DNA from: Halobellus clavatus
GTDB lineage: Archaea; Halobacteriota; Halobacteria; Halobacteriales; Haloferacaceae
Length of the DNA stretch: 64,000 nucleotides
Direction: 5' to 3'
Assembly (NCBI RefSeq): GCF_900107195.1
Contig: NZ_FNPB01000007.1
Span: 1-64,000, forward strand
In this document: in pieces, positions 23,559 to 31,905 of the stretch
How positions within the stretch are numbered: position 1 is the stretch's first letter
Layout of the letters: each line of letters starts with the position of its first letter
Notes under the pieces: generated by a model
The model's database searches: none
The model's input: the letters and a program-made list of their open reading frames with translations, nothing else
What the model was told of the DNA's origin: nothing
Position numbers and translations under genes: made by a program

Positions 23559-24557
23559 CTACTGGGTCACGCCTGAAATTTCGAACCGGGGCCCACCAGC
23601 TTGGCTTTCCTTGACTGTGATCTCCCAGCCGTGTGTCTCTACGATTTGTTCGACAATACTTAGCCCGAACCCGGTGCCGTCTGTAGCCGTCGAATAGCCC
23701 GCGTCGAAGATTGCCATCATATCGTCCTCCGGAATCCCCTCGCCATCGTCCGCAATATAGAACCCATAATCGAGATCTCCAACGGTTATCGTGACGTCAC
23801 TACCACCGTGTTCGACAGCGTTGCGCATCAGGTTCTCGAACAGCTGCTGGAGTTGGTCACGGTCGCCATGAACAGTACGGTCGGTCTCGATTTTGAGTGA
23901 CGCATTTTGTGTTACCACCGTCTCCCAACAGGTCTCCACAAGCGTCTCTAGTTCGACTGCTTCTCGCTCCATCGCTGCATCACCATCTTGAGCGAGGGTC
24001 AGCAGATCCTCAATCAGTGCGTCCATCCGATTCAGCGCACGCTCAATGTCTTCAATATGCTCGCTGTCACAGTCTTCTTTGAGGAGTTCTAATCGACCTT
24101 CAGCAACTTGTAGTGGGTTTCGGAGATCATGGCTTACGACACTAGTGAACCGATCCAACCGTTCGTTTTGCTGCCTGAGTCTTTCTTCCCGTTCCTGCTG
24201 GTCGGTGATGTCACGGTCCATCGCCACGAATCGATCGTCTCCGTCCAAATCTAAGCGGATGAGATGAATCTCGATCGGGAATATCGATCCGTCCTTCCGT
24301 TTGAGCTTCCCTTCGAATCGTCGCGGTGTTTCCGTCGAGAGGTCCGTCCAGAAGGATTTCGCCTCCGAGGGCTCAACTGTCGGATCCAGTTCCCAGACTC
24401 GTTTCCCAATCAGTTCCGACTCCGTGTAGCCCAGCTCATCACACATCCGCTCATTCACGTCGCGAATAACGCCGTCTGAATCGTGGATAGCGATGAGATC
24501 AGGAGACTTCTCGAATAGTGCCTCAAGCTGTGCTTCTCGTGAGGAAGACGGGGTCAT
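23559..24557 (-). CDS. PAS-domain histidine kinase
   Basis: A 332-residue soluble sensor kinase. A PAS domain (about 8-118) is followed by a HisKA helix pair with the phospho-accepting H143 (VVSHDLRNPLQ). A HATPase domain has the N box NLMRNAVEHGG, G1 DDGEGIPEDD and G2 GTGFGLSIVEQI. No membrane segment is present, so it senses a cytoplasmic signal or acts on another kinase. The start ATG overlaps the stop of the upstream LOV kinase gene by 4 nt; the two kinases are cotranscribed and probably work together. No response regulator gene adjoins. Confidence 0.85.
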   Translation of the reverse strand: MTPSSSREAQLEALFEKSPDLIAIHDSDGVIRDVNERMCDELGYTESELIGKRVWELDPTVEPSEAKSFWTDLSTETPRRFEGKLKRKDGSIFPIEIHLIRLDLDGDDRFVAMDRDITDQQEREERLRQQNERLDRFTSVVSHDLRNPLQVAEGRLELLKEDCDSEHIEDIERALNRMDALIEDLLTLAQDGDAAMEREAVELETLVETCWETVVTQNASLKIETDRTVHGDRDQLQQLFENLMRNAVEHGGSDVTITVGDLDYGFYIADDGEGIPEDDMMAIFDAGYSTATDGTGFGLSIVEQIVETHGWEITVKESQAGGPRFEISGVTQ

Positions 24558-26341
24558 TGCGGCTCTGCAATCCCAGTAAATTCGAATCGAGCACCACCAG
24601 CCTCGCTTTCGTCGATCGTAACTTCCCAGCCGTGTGCTAAGGCGATCTGTTTGATGCTCACCATTCCGAAGCCGGTTCCATCTTCTTTCGTCGTGAATCC
24701 TGGCTTGAAGACATCATCACGTTCACTCTCAGGGATTCCGGGACCATCGTCCTCGTAGTAGAAGCCATCTGCGAGCGTCCCGACTCGCATTGCCGTTCCG
24801 TCGCCTGCGTGTTCGACGGTGTTTTTCACAAGGTTGTCAGCCAGCCTAACGAGGGCATGCTCGTCGGCTAAGATCGGTTTCGAATCGAGAACATCGAGCG
24901 ATTCCGGGTTAGTCTCAAAAGCGTCCCACGACCGGAACACGTCGCCGAGTTCCACCGGCTCGACCTCGGTTACCAGGTCGCCCTGTTGCATCACATTCGC
25001 CAGATCGTCAACGAGGGCCTCAAGGCGGTCGGCCGCATCGACCGCATCGTCCAATCGGTCCGTGTCGTCCAGTTCCTGCGCGAGTTCGAGATTCCCTTGA
25101 ATGACTGAGAGGGGCGTCTTCAAGTCATGGGAGAGGACATGGCCGAATTCCCCGAGCCAGTCGAGCTGTGATTCGATATCTTCCGTGTGCGCCCGTCGGT
25201 CGGAGATCTCACGCTGGAAGCCGACAAAGTTCGTGATATCGCCGGTTTCGTCCGCAATAGGGAATATTTCGAGCAGGTTCCAGAACGGGTTACCGTCCGC
25301 GTCGTAGTTGAGAATGTCCGTCGAAATCGACTCACCGGTATCGACGGCCTCTCGGATGGCAGCCACAGTGTCGGGGTTCGTATCCTCACCTTGTAGGAAT
25401 CGGCAATTCCGACCCAACACCTCCTCTTCGTCGTAGCCAGTCAGTTCCTCGAACCCTTCGTTCAGGTAGATGATCGGGTTATCCTCTTGAGATGCGTCGG
25501 TGATGACGACCCCGAGACCGGTTGCATCAAGCGCCCGATTCTTCAACGCGAGTTCAGCCTCGAGTTCGTCGTTCTGATCGAGTTCTTGAACGATACAGAC
25601 GTGGCCACCACTGTCCATCTGGGTGAGGACCAGACGCTCAGGGACAGGGTCACCCTGCTTGGTGACACCGGTCGAGACGCCGCGCCAGGCTCCCGTCGTT
25701 TCGAGCTCTGGAAGGATCTCATCGTGGAAGCGCTCAGTCTCCTCTGGCGGGTATAACATATCCCAGTGCTCCCCGACTAGCTCGGCGCGGTCACGGTTGT
25801 ATACGCCAGCATAGGCCTCGTTCATATATTGGTAGACGCCGTCCTCGTCGATGATACCGATCCCCTCTTCGGCGGATTCAATGGCTAGAAACCCCCGCTG
25901 GACTTGCGTCTCCGCCCAGTATTTCTCGACGAGATTTTCAATCTTATTCGCGAGGACGGGGTATTCCTCCGTTCCCCCTTTCTGCAAGTACTCGTCGACA
26001 CCAGCGGTGATAGCTTGACTGGCAATTTCCTCGCTTCCCTTCCCTGTGAACAGGACGAACGGGATCTCGACTCCGTCTTCACGAAGCTTGGTGAGTAGTT
26101 CTAAGCCGTCCAAACGTGGCATATCGAAGTCGCTCACGATACAGTCATAGTTCCCATCATCAACCTCATCGAGAACAGCTTCCGGATCAGTAAGCGTCGT
26201 CGTCTCGATATTGTCGATTTCTCGCTCCAGGAAGACCGAGGACATATCGACGAGAGACTCATCATCATCAACGAGTAGCACCGACATAAGACGATGATCG
26301 AGATTAAACGGAGCCATCTCACTCAGCGGGGAGGTTGCCAT
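24554..26341 (-). CDS. REC-PAS-LOV hybrid histidine kinase
   Basis: A 595-residue protein. The ATG at 26341 is preferred over a longer frame because TTTATAAT is centred 26 nt upstream. Domains: REC (about 20-140, D71 in SDFDMP); PAS (145-255); LOV (about 270-385) with GRNCRFLQG, where C313 (codon 25403-25405) is the flavin-adduct cysteine; HisKA with H405 (VLSHDLKTPLS); HATPase. The LOV domain also has the flavin-contacting Asn residues (ILNYDADGNPFWN) and Gln (VGFQREI). It could therefore sense blue light through FMN. It is cotranscribed with the kinase at 23559. Confidence 0.85.
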   Translation of the reverse strand: MATSPLSEMAPFNLDHRLMSVLLVDDDESLVDMSSVFLEREIDNIETTTLTDPEAVLDEVDDGNYDCIVSDFDMPRLDGLELLTKLREDGVEIPFVLFTGKGSEEIASQAITAGVDEYLQKGGTEEYPVLANKIENLVEKYWAETQVQRGFLAIESAEEGIGIIDEDGVYQYMNEAYAGVYNRDRAELVGEHWDMLYPPEETERFHDEILPELETTGAWRGVSTGVTKQGDPVPERLVLTQMDSGGHVCIVQELDQNDELEAELALKNRALDATGLGVVITDASQEDNPIIYLNEGFEELTGYDEEEVLGRNCRFLQGEDTNPDTVAAIREAVDTGESISTDILNYDADGNPFWNLLEIFPIADETGDITNFVGFQREISDRRAHTEDIESQLDWLGEFGHVLSHDLKTPLSVIQGNLELAQELDDTDRLDDAVDAADRLEALVDDLANVMQQGDLVTEVEPVELGDVFRSWDAFETNPESLDVLDSKPILADEHALVRLADNLVKNTVEHAGDGTAMRVGTLADGFYYEDDGPGIPESERDDVFKPGFTTKEDGTGFGMVSIKQIALAHGWEVTIDESEAGGARFEFTGIAEPQ

Positions 26342-26362
26342 ACGACAAACACTTCGGCGCAA

Positions 26363-26373
26363 CATTATAAATT
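26363..26373 (-). promoter_or_regulatory. TATA box of the LOV kinase operon
   Basis: On the minus strand TTTATAAT is centred about 26 nt upstream of the ATG at 26341. This is the expected spacing for a leaderless start and marks the beginning of the two-kinase operon. Confidence 0.6.
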
Positions 26374-26481
26374 AAATCCACGAGTATTGGGCATCCACCG
26401 CTATATTAAACGTAGATAGTAAGCGAATAAGAAGGGTAGTTCAGGATAACCTCTTTCAAGCTCTGCTTAAAATAGCCTGAC

Positions 26482-28644
26482 ATGGCTGACTCTATTCGGG
26501 TCCTTCATATCGATGATGAGCCGGATTTTGCGAGTCTCACTGCCGATTTCCTAGAACGAGAGAGCGGCTATTTTGACGTGGAAACGGAGACGCACGCTAC
26601 GAAGGGGCTGGAGCGGATACGAAGCGAGGATCTCGATTGTGTCGTCTCAGATCACGATATGCCCTCAATGACAGGGATCGAGTTGCTCGAATCAGTACGT
26701 GACGAGTACCCTGATCTTCCGTTTATTCTCTTTACTGGGAAGGGCTCAGAGGAGGTTGCGAGCGACGCCATTTCGGCCGGGGTCACGGACTACCTACAAA
26801 AAGAGGGTGGCACAGAGCAGTACACGTTGCTCGCAAATCGAATCGAAAATGCTGTCGAACGCCAGCAGTCACAACGAGCCGTCAAAGAGCAAAAACGGCG
26901 GCTCGAAACAATCATAAGCAACGTTCCGGGCCTTATCTACAGATGTCGAAACGAGCCAGGATGGCCGATGGACGAGGTCGCCGGCGAGTGCGAGGAGCTC
27001 GCCGGTTACTCTCCTGGAACAATCGAATCGGGGGGCGTCTCGTGGGGCGAGGACGTTATCCATCCGGACGACCAAGAAGAGGTCTGGGATGAGGTCCAGG
27101 CAGCGCTCCAAGAGGGTGTGCCGTTTGAACTCACGTATCGAATCGAAACAGCTGACGGGCAGACCAAATGGGTGTGGGAGCGCGGCCGAAACGTCACGGA
27201 TTCCGATGGTGAGGTTATTGCGCTTGAAGGATTCATCACAGACATAACAGAGTCGAAACGCCGTGAGCGTCGCTTTGAAGCAATTTTCAATAACACCTAT
27301 CAATTCACAGGGCTCCTCAAACCGGACGGAACGATCATCGAGGCAAACGAGGCAGCGCTTTCGTTTGCCGGCATCGATCGGAACGAGGTCGTCGGAAAGC
27401 CGCTGTGGGAAGGGAAGTGGTTCGAATCAAGCCAGCAAGCGAAAGATGTTGCCCGTGAAGCAGTTGAGACGGCACAGAACGGCGAGTTATTCCGGGACGA
27501 AATCAAAATCCAGGGCGCCAATGAAGAGGCCTTCGTCGACTTCTCCGTTCGACCGGTAACCAACGACGACGGCGATGTCACATTACTTATTCCAGAAGGG
27601 CGTAACATATCCGAATTAAAGGAGCGTGAACAGACTTTGCGCGAGCAGGAACACCAATTTGAGGCGATTTTTAACGATCCAAACCTCCTCGTCGGTCTTC
27701 TTGACACCGACGGCACAGTTGAAGACATAAACGAAATAGCGCTCGAGTACGTCGACGCATCACGAGAAGATATCGTCGGCAACCCGTTCTGGGAAACGCC
27801 TTGGTGGACCGACGATTATCGAGCGGCGGTCAAACAGTGGGTCGCTGAGGCAGCCGACGGAGAGTACGTCGAGTACGAGGCAGATCACCCGACAGAAGAC
27901 GGTGGAAAGGCCACTGTCGAGGGGAATTTCCGACCGGTTACTGACGATGACGGAACTGCCTCCCGTATCATCGTCTCCGCGAAAGACGTCACACAACGAC
28001 GGCGCCGAGAACGCGAATTGAAACGACGCAACGAGCAGTTCGATGAATTCGCGAGTTTCGTTTCACACGACCTCCAAAGCCCGGTTTCAACGGTTCAAGG
28101 ACGTTTGGAATTAGCTCTTCAGACAGGAGAGATGGAACACGTCGAAAAGGCAGCTGAGGCGATCGACCGCGTCGACGAGTTACGCGATGATCTCGTGACG
28201 ACGCTTCGAACGGGAGAAATCGTTTCGGGAACGGAGCGCATCGAGTTGGAATCCGTGCTGGACGACGTTTGGACTGCGGTCGATCCGCCACAGACCGCCT
28301 CAGTAACGGTCGAAGAAGGGACACGGATCGAGGCAGACACCGATGCCCTCCAACGGATGCTCGAGAACCTCGTGGGCAATTCAATCGAACACGGTCCCGA
28401 CGACGTTACAATTCAAATAGGAGAATTCGAATCCGGGTTCTATTACGAGGATAGCGGTCCCGGTATCGACCCCGAACTTCGGGACCGGATTTTCACACCG
28501 GGGTTCTCGACGAAGAACGGAGAAGAAGGTATCGGGATGGGGATGGCAAGTGTTCGTCAAATCGTGCTCGCCCACGGGTGGGAAATTCATATCAAAGGTG
28601 GAAAGCACCTTGATGGAGTCCGATTCGAAATCACCGACTCGTAG
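26482..28644 (+). CDS. REC-PAS-PAS-PAS hybrid histidine kinase
   Basis: A 720-residue kinase. The N-terminal REC has acidic pocket DDE near residue 11, D57 in SDHDMP, and the conserved Lys in FTGKG. Three PAS domains follow (about 140-255, 256-370, 380-500); the second and third share an LWEGKW or FWETPWW motif. HisKA has H529 (FVSHDLQSPVS), and the HATPase has NLVGNSIEHG and a Gly-rich lid (GIGMGMASVRQI). It is divergent from the LOV kinase operon and has the same REC-first design, so the two are probably paralogues. No membrane segments are present. The split kinase gene follows 98 bp downstream. Confidence 0.85.
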   Translation: MADSIRVLHIDDEPDFASLTADFLERESGYFDVETETHATKGLERIRSEDLDCVVSDHDMPSMTGIELLESVRDEYPDLPFILFTGKGSEEVASDAISAGVTDYLQKEGGTEQYTLLANRIENAVERQQSQRAVKEQKRRLETIISNVPGLIYRCRNEPGWPMDEVAGECEELAGYSPGTIESGGVSWGEDVIHPDDQEEVWDEVQAALQEGVPFELTYRIETADGQTKWVWERGRNVTDSDGEVIALEGFITDITESKRRERRFEAIFNNTYQFTGLLKPDGTIIEANEAALSFAGIDRNEVVGKPLWEGKWFESSQQAKDVAREAVETAQNGELFRDEIKIQGANEEAFVDFSVRPVTNDDGDVTLLIPEGRNISELKEREQTLREQEHQFEAIFNDPNLLVGLLDTDGTVEDINEIALEYVDASREDIVGNPFWETPWWTDDYRAAVKQWVAEAADGEYVEYEADHPTEDGGKATVEGNFRPVTDDDGTASRIIVSAKDVTQRRRRERELKRRNEQFDEFASFVSHDLQSPVSTVQGRLELALQTGEMEHVEKAAEAIDRVDELRDDLVTTLRTGEIVSGTERIELESVLDDVWTAVDPPQTASVTVEEGTRIEADTDALQRMLENLVGNSIEHGPDDVTIQIGEFESGFYYEDSGPGIDPELRDRIFTPGFSTKNGEEGIGMGMASVRQIVLAHGWEIHIKGGKHLDGVRFEITDS

Positions 28645-29486
28645 TCCTCGGCGGATCTCCATTTTGGGTCAAAGGCAAATCCCACGAAGAGAACAACAAT
28701 GTGAACAAGCGTTAACCGGGAACCACTATTAGGAAACTGAAGATGGAATCTCCTCCTCCGCTTGTCAACGGCGACGATTTCTATCAGACGCTTGTAGAAA
28801 ACGCAGCCGAGGGGATGCTAACAATCGATGAACAGAGCAATATCGTTTATGCGAATCCGGCTGTTAAGGATATTCTCGGGTATTCTCCTGACGAATTGAT
28901 CGGAAGTTCTAAAATGAAAATCATTCCAGAGCGTCTAGAACCCGTCCATTCCGCAGCTCTTGAATCATATGTTGACTCTGGTGAGCGAAATATCGACTGG
29001 GACGGGATAGAACTCCCCGCGCTTCACAAGGACGGACACGAGGTTCCAACGCTGATCAGTCTTCGTGAACACGAACACGACGGTGATCGGTATTTTACGG
29101 GCATCATTCGAGACATCACGGAGCGACGGAGACGGGAGAACCAGCTACAGGATCAGAAAGAACGGTTGGACGAGTTTGCTGACATTCTCACACACGACAT
29201 CCGAAATCCACTCTCTGTTGCCCAAGGCTACACCGAAATCGCTCAAGAGAACCACGAGAGTCCGGAACTAAAGAAAGTCTCAGAGTCGTTATCTCGGATA
29301 GATGATCTGGTAGAGGATGTCCTGGAACTGTCCAAGGCGGGTCGCTCGATTGGTGAAACAGAGTCAATTGATGTTGAAGACTGCATCTACGAATCATGGG
29401 ATAGCGTTGAAACCCGCCGGGCTACGTTACGGGTCGACGATGAACTCGGGTCAATAACTGCGGATAAGAGCCGCTTCCAAGAGCTG

Positions 29487-30177
29487 GGTCGCGTTAAGTT
29501 TGGCGTGAATTGTGGTAGACTGCGAGGGCTTCGAGCCAATCTTGAGCTGTCTCGAACGCGACATTACTGAAACTATTCGCAAACGATGATGTTCGTCGTT
29601 CTATTTCCCAAAAGACACGTTCGATGGCATTCCGATTTCCATGTCGAATAACTTGAAATCGATAGCCGTCTTCAGCGAGGACTGAGCCGAGATAATCTGC
29701 ATCATCGACGAGAAATTCGACGTTGTTTAGCTGATAGCGCCGGTGTAGCTCGGTGAGAAACCATCGCGTCGTCTGTTTGTTTGCGGTCGGATAGAGACTT
29801 ACGTGAAGGATCTCGTTCGTCTGTGGATCAACCGCGCCGTACAGCCAGAACTTCTGTCCGTGGAGGCGGATCATCTTTTCGTCAACCGCGAGTTGATCCT
29901 CTGAGACGGTCGAGATCGGCTGTAGATCGGCTTTATGAACCCAGTTATGGATAGCGACGTGACTCCGATCGATCCCGAACTTTTCGAGATGCTTACTTAC
30001 CTCACGCAGTGACATACCGGCCAAATGACAGCGGATCCCTACTTCAATCGCCCAGCGCGGTGTTCGATCTCGCTCCACAAACGACAAGTCGATCCACGCG
30101 ATACGTTCGCTGAGGCGGTCGAATTCTGCCATAGACACTCAGAACTCGTCCGCCTCATCCTCTAACTTAACGCGACC
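29487..30177 (-). mobile_element. IS6-family (ISH15-like) insertion sequence
   Basis: A 691-bp element bounded by perfect terminal inverted repeats starting GGTCGCGTTAAGTT at both ends and flanked by an 8-bp target duplication AAGAGCTG (29479-29486 and 30178-30185). It contains one transposase gene on the minus strand that fills almost the whole element. Size, end structure and 8-bp duplication fit the IS6/IS240 group, which transposes by cointegrate formation. Confidence 0.9.
29494..30138 (-). CDS. IS6-family transposase
   Basis: A 214-residue DDE transposase. An N-terminal HTH (MSLREVSKHLEKFGIDRSHVAIHNWVHK) precedes the catalytic core: D in LAVDEKMIRLHG with the adjacent WLYGAVD strand, D in FLVDDADYLG, and E in RNAIERVFWEIERRTSSF. 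The length and the GAVD ... NAIERVFWEIERR pattern are typical of haloarchaeal IS6 (ISH14/ISH15) enzymes. A start two codons later (MAEFDRL) is equally possible. The gene is intact, so the insertion may be recent. Confidence 0.9.
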   Translation of the reverse strand: MSMAEFDRLSERIAWIDLSFVERDRTPRWAIEVGIRCHLAGMSLREVSKHLEKFGIDRSHVAIHNWVHKADLQPISTVSEDQLAVDEKMIRLHGQKFWLYGAVDPQTNEILHVSLYPTANKQTTRWFLTELHRRYQLNNVEFLVDDADYLGSVLAEDGYRFQVIRHGNRNAIERVFWEIERRTSSFANSFSNVAFETAQDWLEALAVYHNSRQT

Positions 30178-30509
30178 AAGAGCTGCTGGGGAACCTTTTT
30201 CGGAACTCAATCGATCACGGTGGCGAGGATGTCACAGTTCGTGTGGGATCTCTCTCCGAGGGGCCGGGTCTATACGTCGCAGATAATGGACCAGGAATTT
30301 CAAAATCGGTCCGATCAGATGTGTTTGAACACGGCTATTCGACGAATCAAGAGGGGACCGGCTATGGACTCTCGATAGTACACCAAATTGTCGAAGCGCA
30401 CGGGTGGAAGATCAACATCACGGGAAGTTCCGAGGGTGGAGCACGGTTCGAAGTCACTTGGTGAAGTACGAAGATTTCCTCTCTAAAGAAAGAAATATAC
30501 TGTTTTTCA

Positions 30510-30531
30510 GGGGTCGGGATGGGTGAGCCCC
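30510..30531 (+). promoter_or_regulatory. GGGT leader hairpin G
   Basis: GGGG(T)C pairs with GAGCCCC (bulged G) around the loop GGGATGGGT, after CTGTTTTTCA. It ends 19 nt before the ATG at 30551. In this copy the stem polarity is reversed (G-rich 5-prime arm) while the loop sequence is kept, which argues for selection on the loop and on pairing. Confidence 0.6.
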
Positions 30532-30550
30532 GCCGTAGGCTCGTGATTCG

Positions 30551-30967
30551 ATGACCTCAGACGACGACCCGTTTCACGACTGCGAGTTGGATGCTGAGGC
30601 GATCCTCGGGACACACACCTTCGAAGACGTCCTGTTCACCGACGAGACGGAAACCCCGGTGAACGTGCTCACCGGCGAGACACCGGCACATTCGCAAGCA
30701 ACCGTCGAGGAAGCGAAGGAGTTCGCTGGGAGTATCGACACGGAGACGCCCCAGATCGCGCTCCCCGCATCCGTCGAGTCGCAGGTCGAAACACAGAGCA
30801 AGCCCTACACGGCGGCCGCATTCTTCCACTTCAAGGCAACTGGCTCGCTCGAACGCCACCGTGCTTACCACGCCGCCTACGAGTCGGACGCGTTCGCGGT
30901 CGACTTCGAGGCCGACTACGAATCGGGCGACCTGACTATCACTGTCGAACGAGCGGACGAGGCCTGA
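30551..30967 (+). CDS. Acidic plasmid protein of unknown function
   Basis: A 138-residue acidic protein. Residues 45-125 hold one plausible alpha/beta fold (EEAKEFAGSIDTETPQIAL, YTAAAFFHFKATGSLERH, LTITVERA). There are no cysteines or catalytic motif. It follows leader G and is itself followed by leader H, so it is one of a run of cassettes with the same leader. I do not recognise the family. Confidence 0.6.
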   Translation: MTSDDDPFHDCELDAEAILGTHTFEDVLFTDETETPVNVLTGETPAHSQATVEEAKEFAGSIDTETPQIALPASVESQVETQSKPYTAAAFFHFKATGSLERHRAYHAAYESDAFAVDFEADYESGDLTITVERADEA

Positions 30968-30996
30968 GAATCCGCGGTCACGAGCAGGTTTTTCGA

Positions 30997-31019
30997 GCGC
31001 CGGCGATGGGTGCCGGCGC
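30997..31019 (+). promoter_or_regulatory. GGGT leader hairpin H
   Basis: GCGCCGGC (30997-31004) and GCCGGCGC (31012-31019) form a perfect 8-bp stem around GATGGGT, preceded by AGGTTTTTCGA. It is the best-formed member of the set and the last one in the window. Confidence 0.65.
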
Positions 31020-31070
31020 AGCTGGAGCGAGCAGCGATTCCCGGTGCGTCGGCGTTTCGAGGTGTTCAAG

Positions 31071-31199
31071 ATGCATATGGTGATTTACGCCCTGGTAGAG
31101 GCATCGACGCACGACGACGCCCTGGCCACCGGAAAGTCAGTGTTCGACCGCTTGGTCGGCGCGGACCCACACGCCGGCGCCGTCTTCGATCCACGACCA
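31071..31199 (+). pseudogene. Truncated 5-prime end of a plasmid gene fused to the FmdE-like frame
   Basis: From the ATG at 31071 the frame reads MHMVIYALVEAST ... DRLVGADPHAGAVFD, which I recall as the conserved start of a longer haloarchaeal plasmid protein. After about 40 residues this character ends, and the frame runs on into the FmdE-like gene at 31200. Leader H upstream fits the plasmid-gene start. The break near 31185-31195 looks like a recombination junction between plasmid DNA and another replicon. The fused frame may still be translated as one 261-residue protein. Confidence 0.5.
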
Positions 31200-31853
31200 A
31201 TGTCAGAAACCACGAACCCGACCGATACGAACCGTCCCGAGGAGCACTGGGCAGTCGAATACGATGTCGAACCGATCCGGATCCGCGACCCCGTTGCAGA
31301 GGCGCTTGCGGTCCTCGATCCCGGCGAGCCGTTCGTCGTCACCTACGAGGACGTAGTGAAGGCGGCAGGGCATTCCTGTCCGACCGCATCCGGTGCCTAT
31401 CGAATCGCACAGGTGGGTCTCGATGCGCTGTACCCCGACGGCCATCCGGTCCGAAGCGAGATCGAAGTGCTCACGGCAGGGCCGCGCGACGATGCCACTT
31501 ACGGCGTGATGAGTCGGCTCATCTCGTACGTGACCGGCGCAGCGCAGGAAGACGGCTTCGGCGGCCTCGGTGGTGGCCACGGTGACCGCCAGAACCTGTT
31601 GACCTTCGACGCCTTCGAGTCCGACAGCGCGGCACCGACGTTCCGGTTTCGTCGGACGGATACGGGCGCGACCGTCGCCGTGACGTACCACGTCGGAGAC
31701 GTCCCTGACGGGGGACCGGCAATCGGGAATCTACAGGGGATCCTCGATGGGTCAGCCAGTGACCAGCAACGGGAGGCCTTCGCTGACGCATGGCATCGCC
31801 GCGTCCAAGTCGTCCTGGCGGACGACTCGCTGTTCACTGTAGAACCCGTCTAG
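31200..31853 (+). CDS. FmdE-like protein
   Basis: A 217-residue protein from an internal ATG (MSETTNPTD). FVVTYEDVVKAAGHSCPTASGAYR gives H58 and C60 in the position of the HGHxCPG metal site of FmdE-family proteins. VMSRLISYVTGA and an RFRRTDTG strand follow. FmdE proteins are zinc or metal proteins first noted beside formylmethanofuran dehydrogenase, and their role in non-methanogens is unknown. It lacks the usual C-terminal zinc finger. It lies next to an HTH_10 regulator on the other strand and upstream of an RND exporter. Confidence 0.55.
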   Translation: MSETTNPTDTNRPEEHWAVEYDVEPIRIRDPVAEALAVLDPGEPFVVTYEDVVKAAGHSCPTASGAYRIAQVGLDALYPDGHPVRSEIEVLTAGPRDDATYGVMSRLISYVTGAAQEDGFGGLGGGHGDRQNLLTFDAFESDSAAPTFRFRRTDTGATVAVTYHVGDVPDGGPAIGNLQGILDGSASDQQREAFADAWHRRVQVVLADDSLFTVEPV

Positions 31854-31905
31854 ACACGGCGTCAGCCACGGTACGACAGTCGGCCAGGATTTCGCCGTCG
31901 GGCTA

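Larger units (their letters stand above)
28743..30464 (+). pseudogene. PAS histidine kinase gene split by an IS6-type element
   Basis: 28743-29486 encodes a PAS domain (about 10-125) and a HisKA helix with H151 (LTHDIRNPLSV), up to DKSRFQEL. The IS occupies 29487-30177. Removing it and one copy of the 8-bp duplication joins the frame exactly to LGNLFRNSIDHGGEDV and a complete HATPase (DNGPGISKS, GTGYGLSIVHQI), ending at 30464. The intact protein would have been about 340 residues. As it stands the product is truncated after HisKA with an unrelated tail, so the kinase is dead. Confidence 0.9.

Noticed and set aside
31010-31585. Long Arg-rich frame overlapping the FmdE-like gene
   Set aside because: Arg-rich composition typical of the shadow frame of a high-GC acidic gene.
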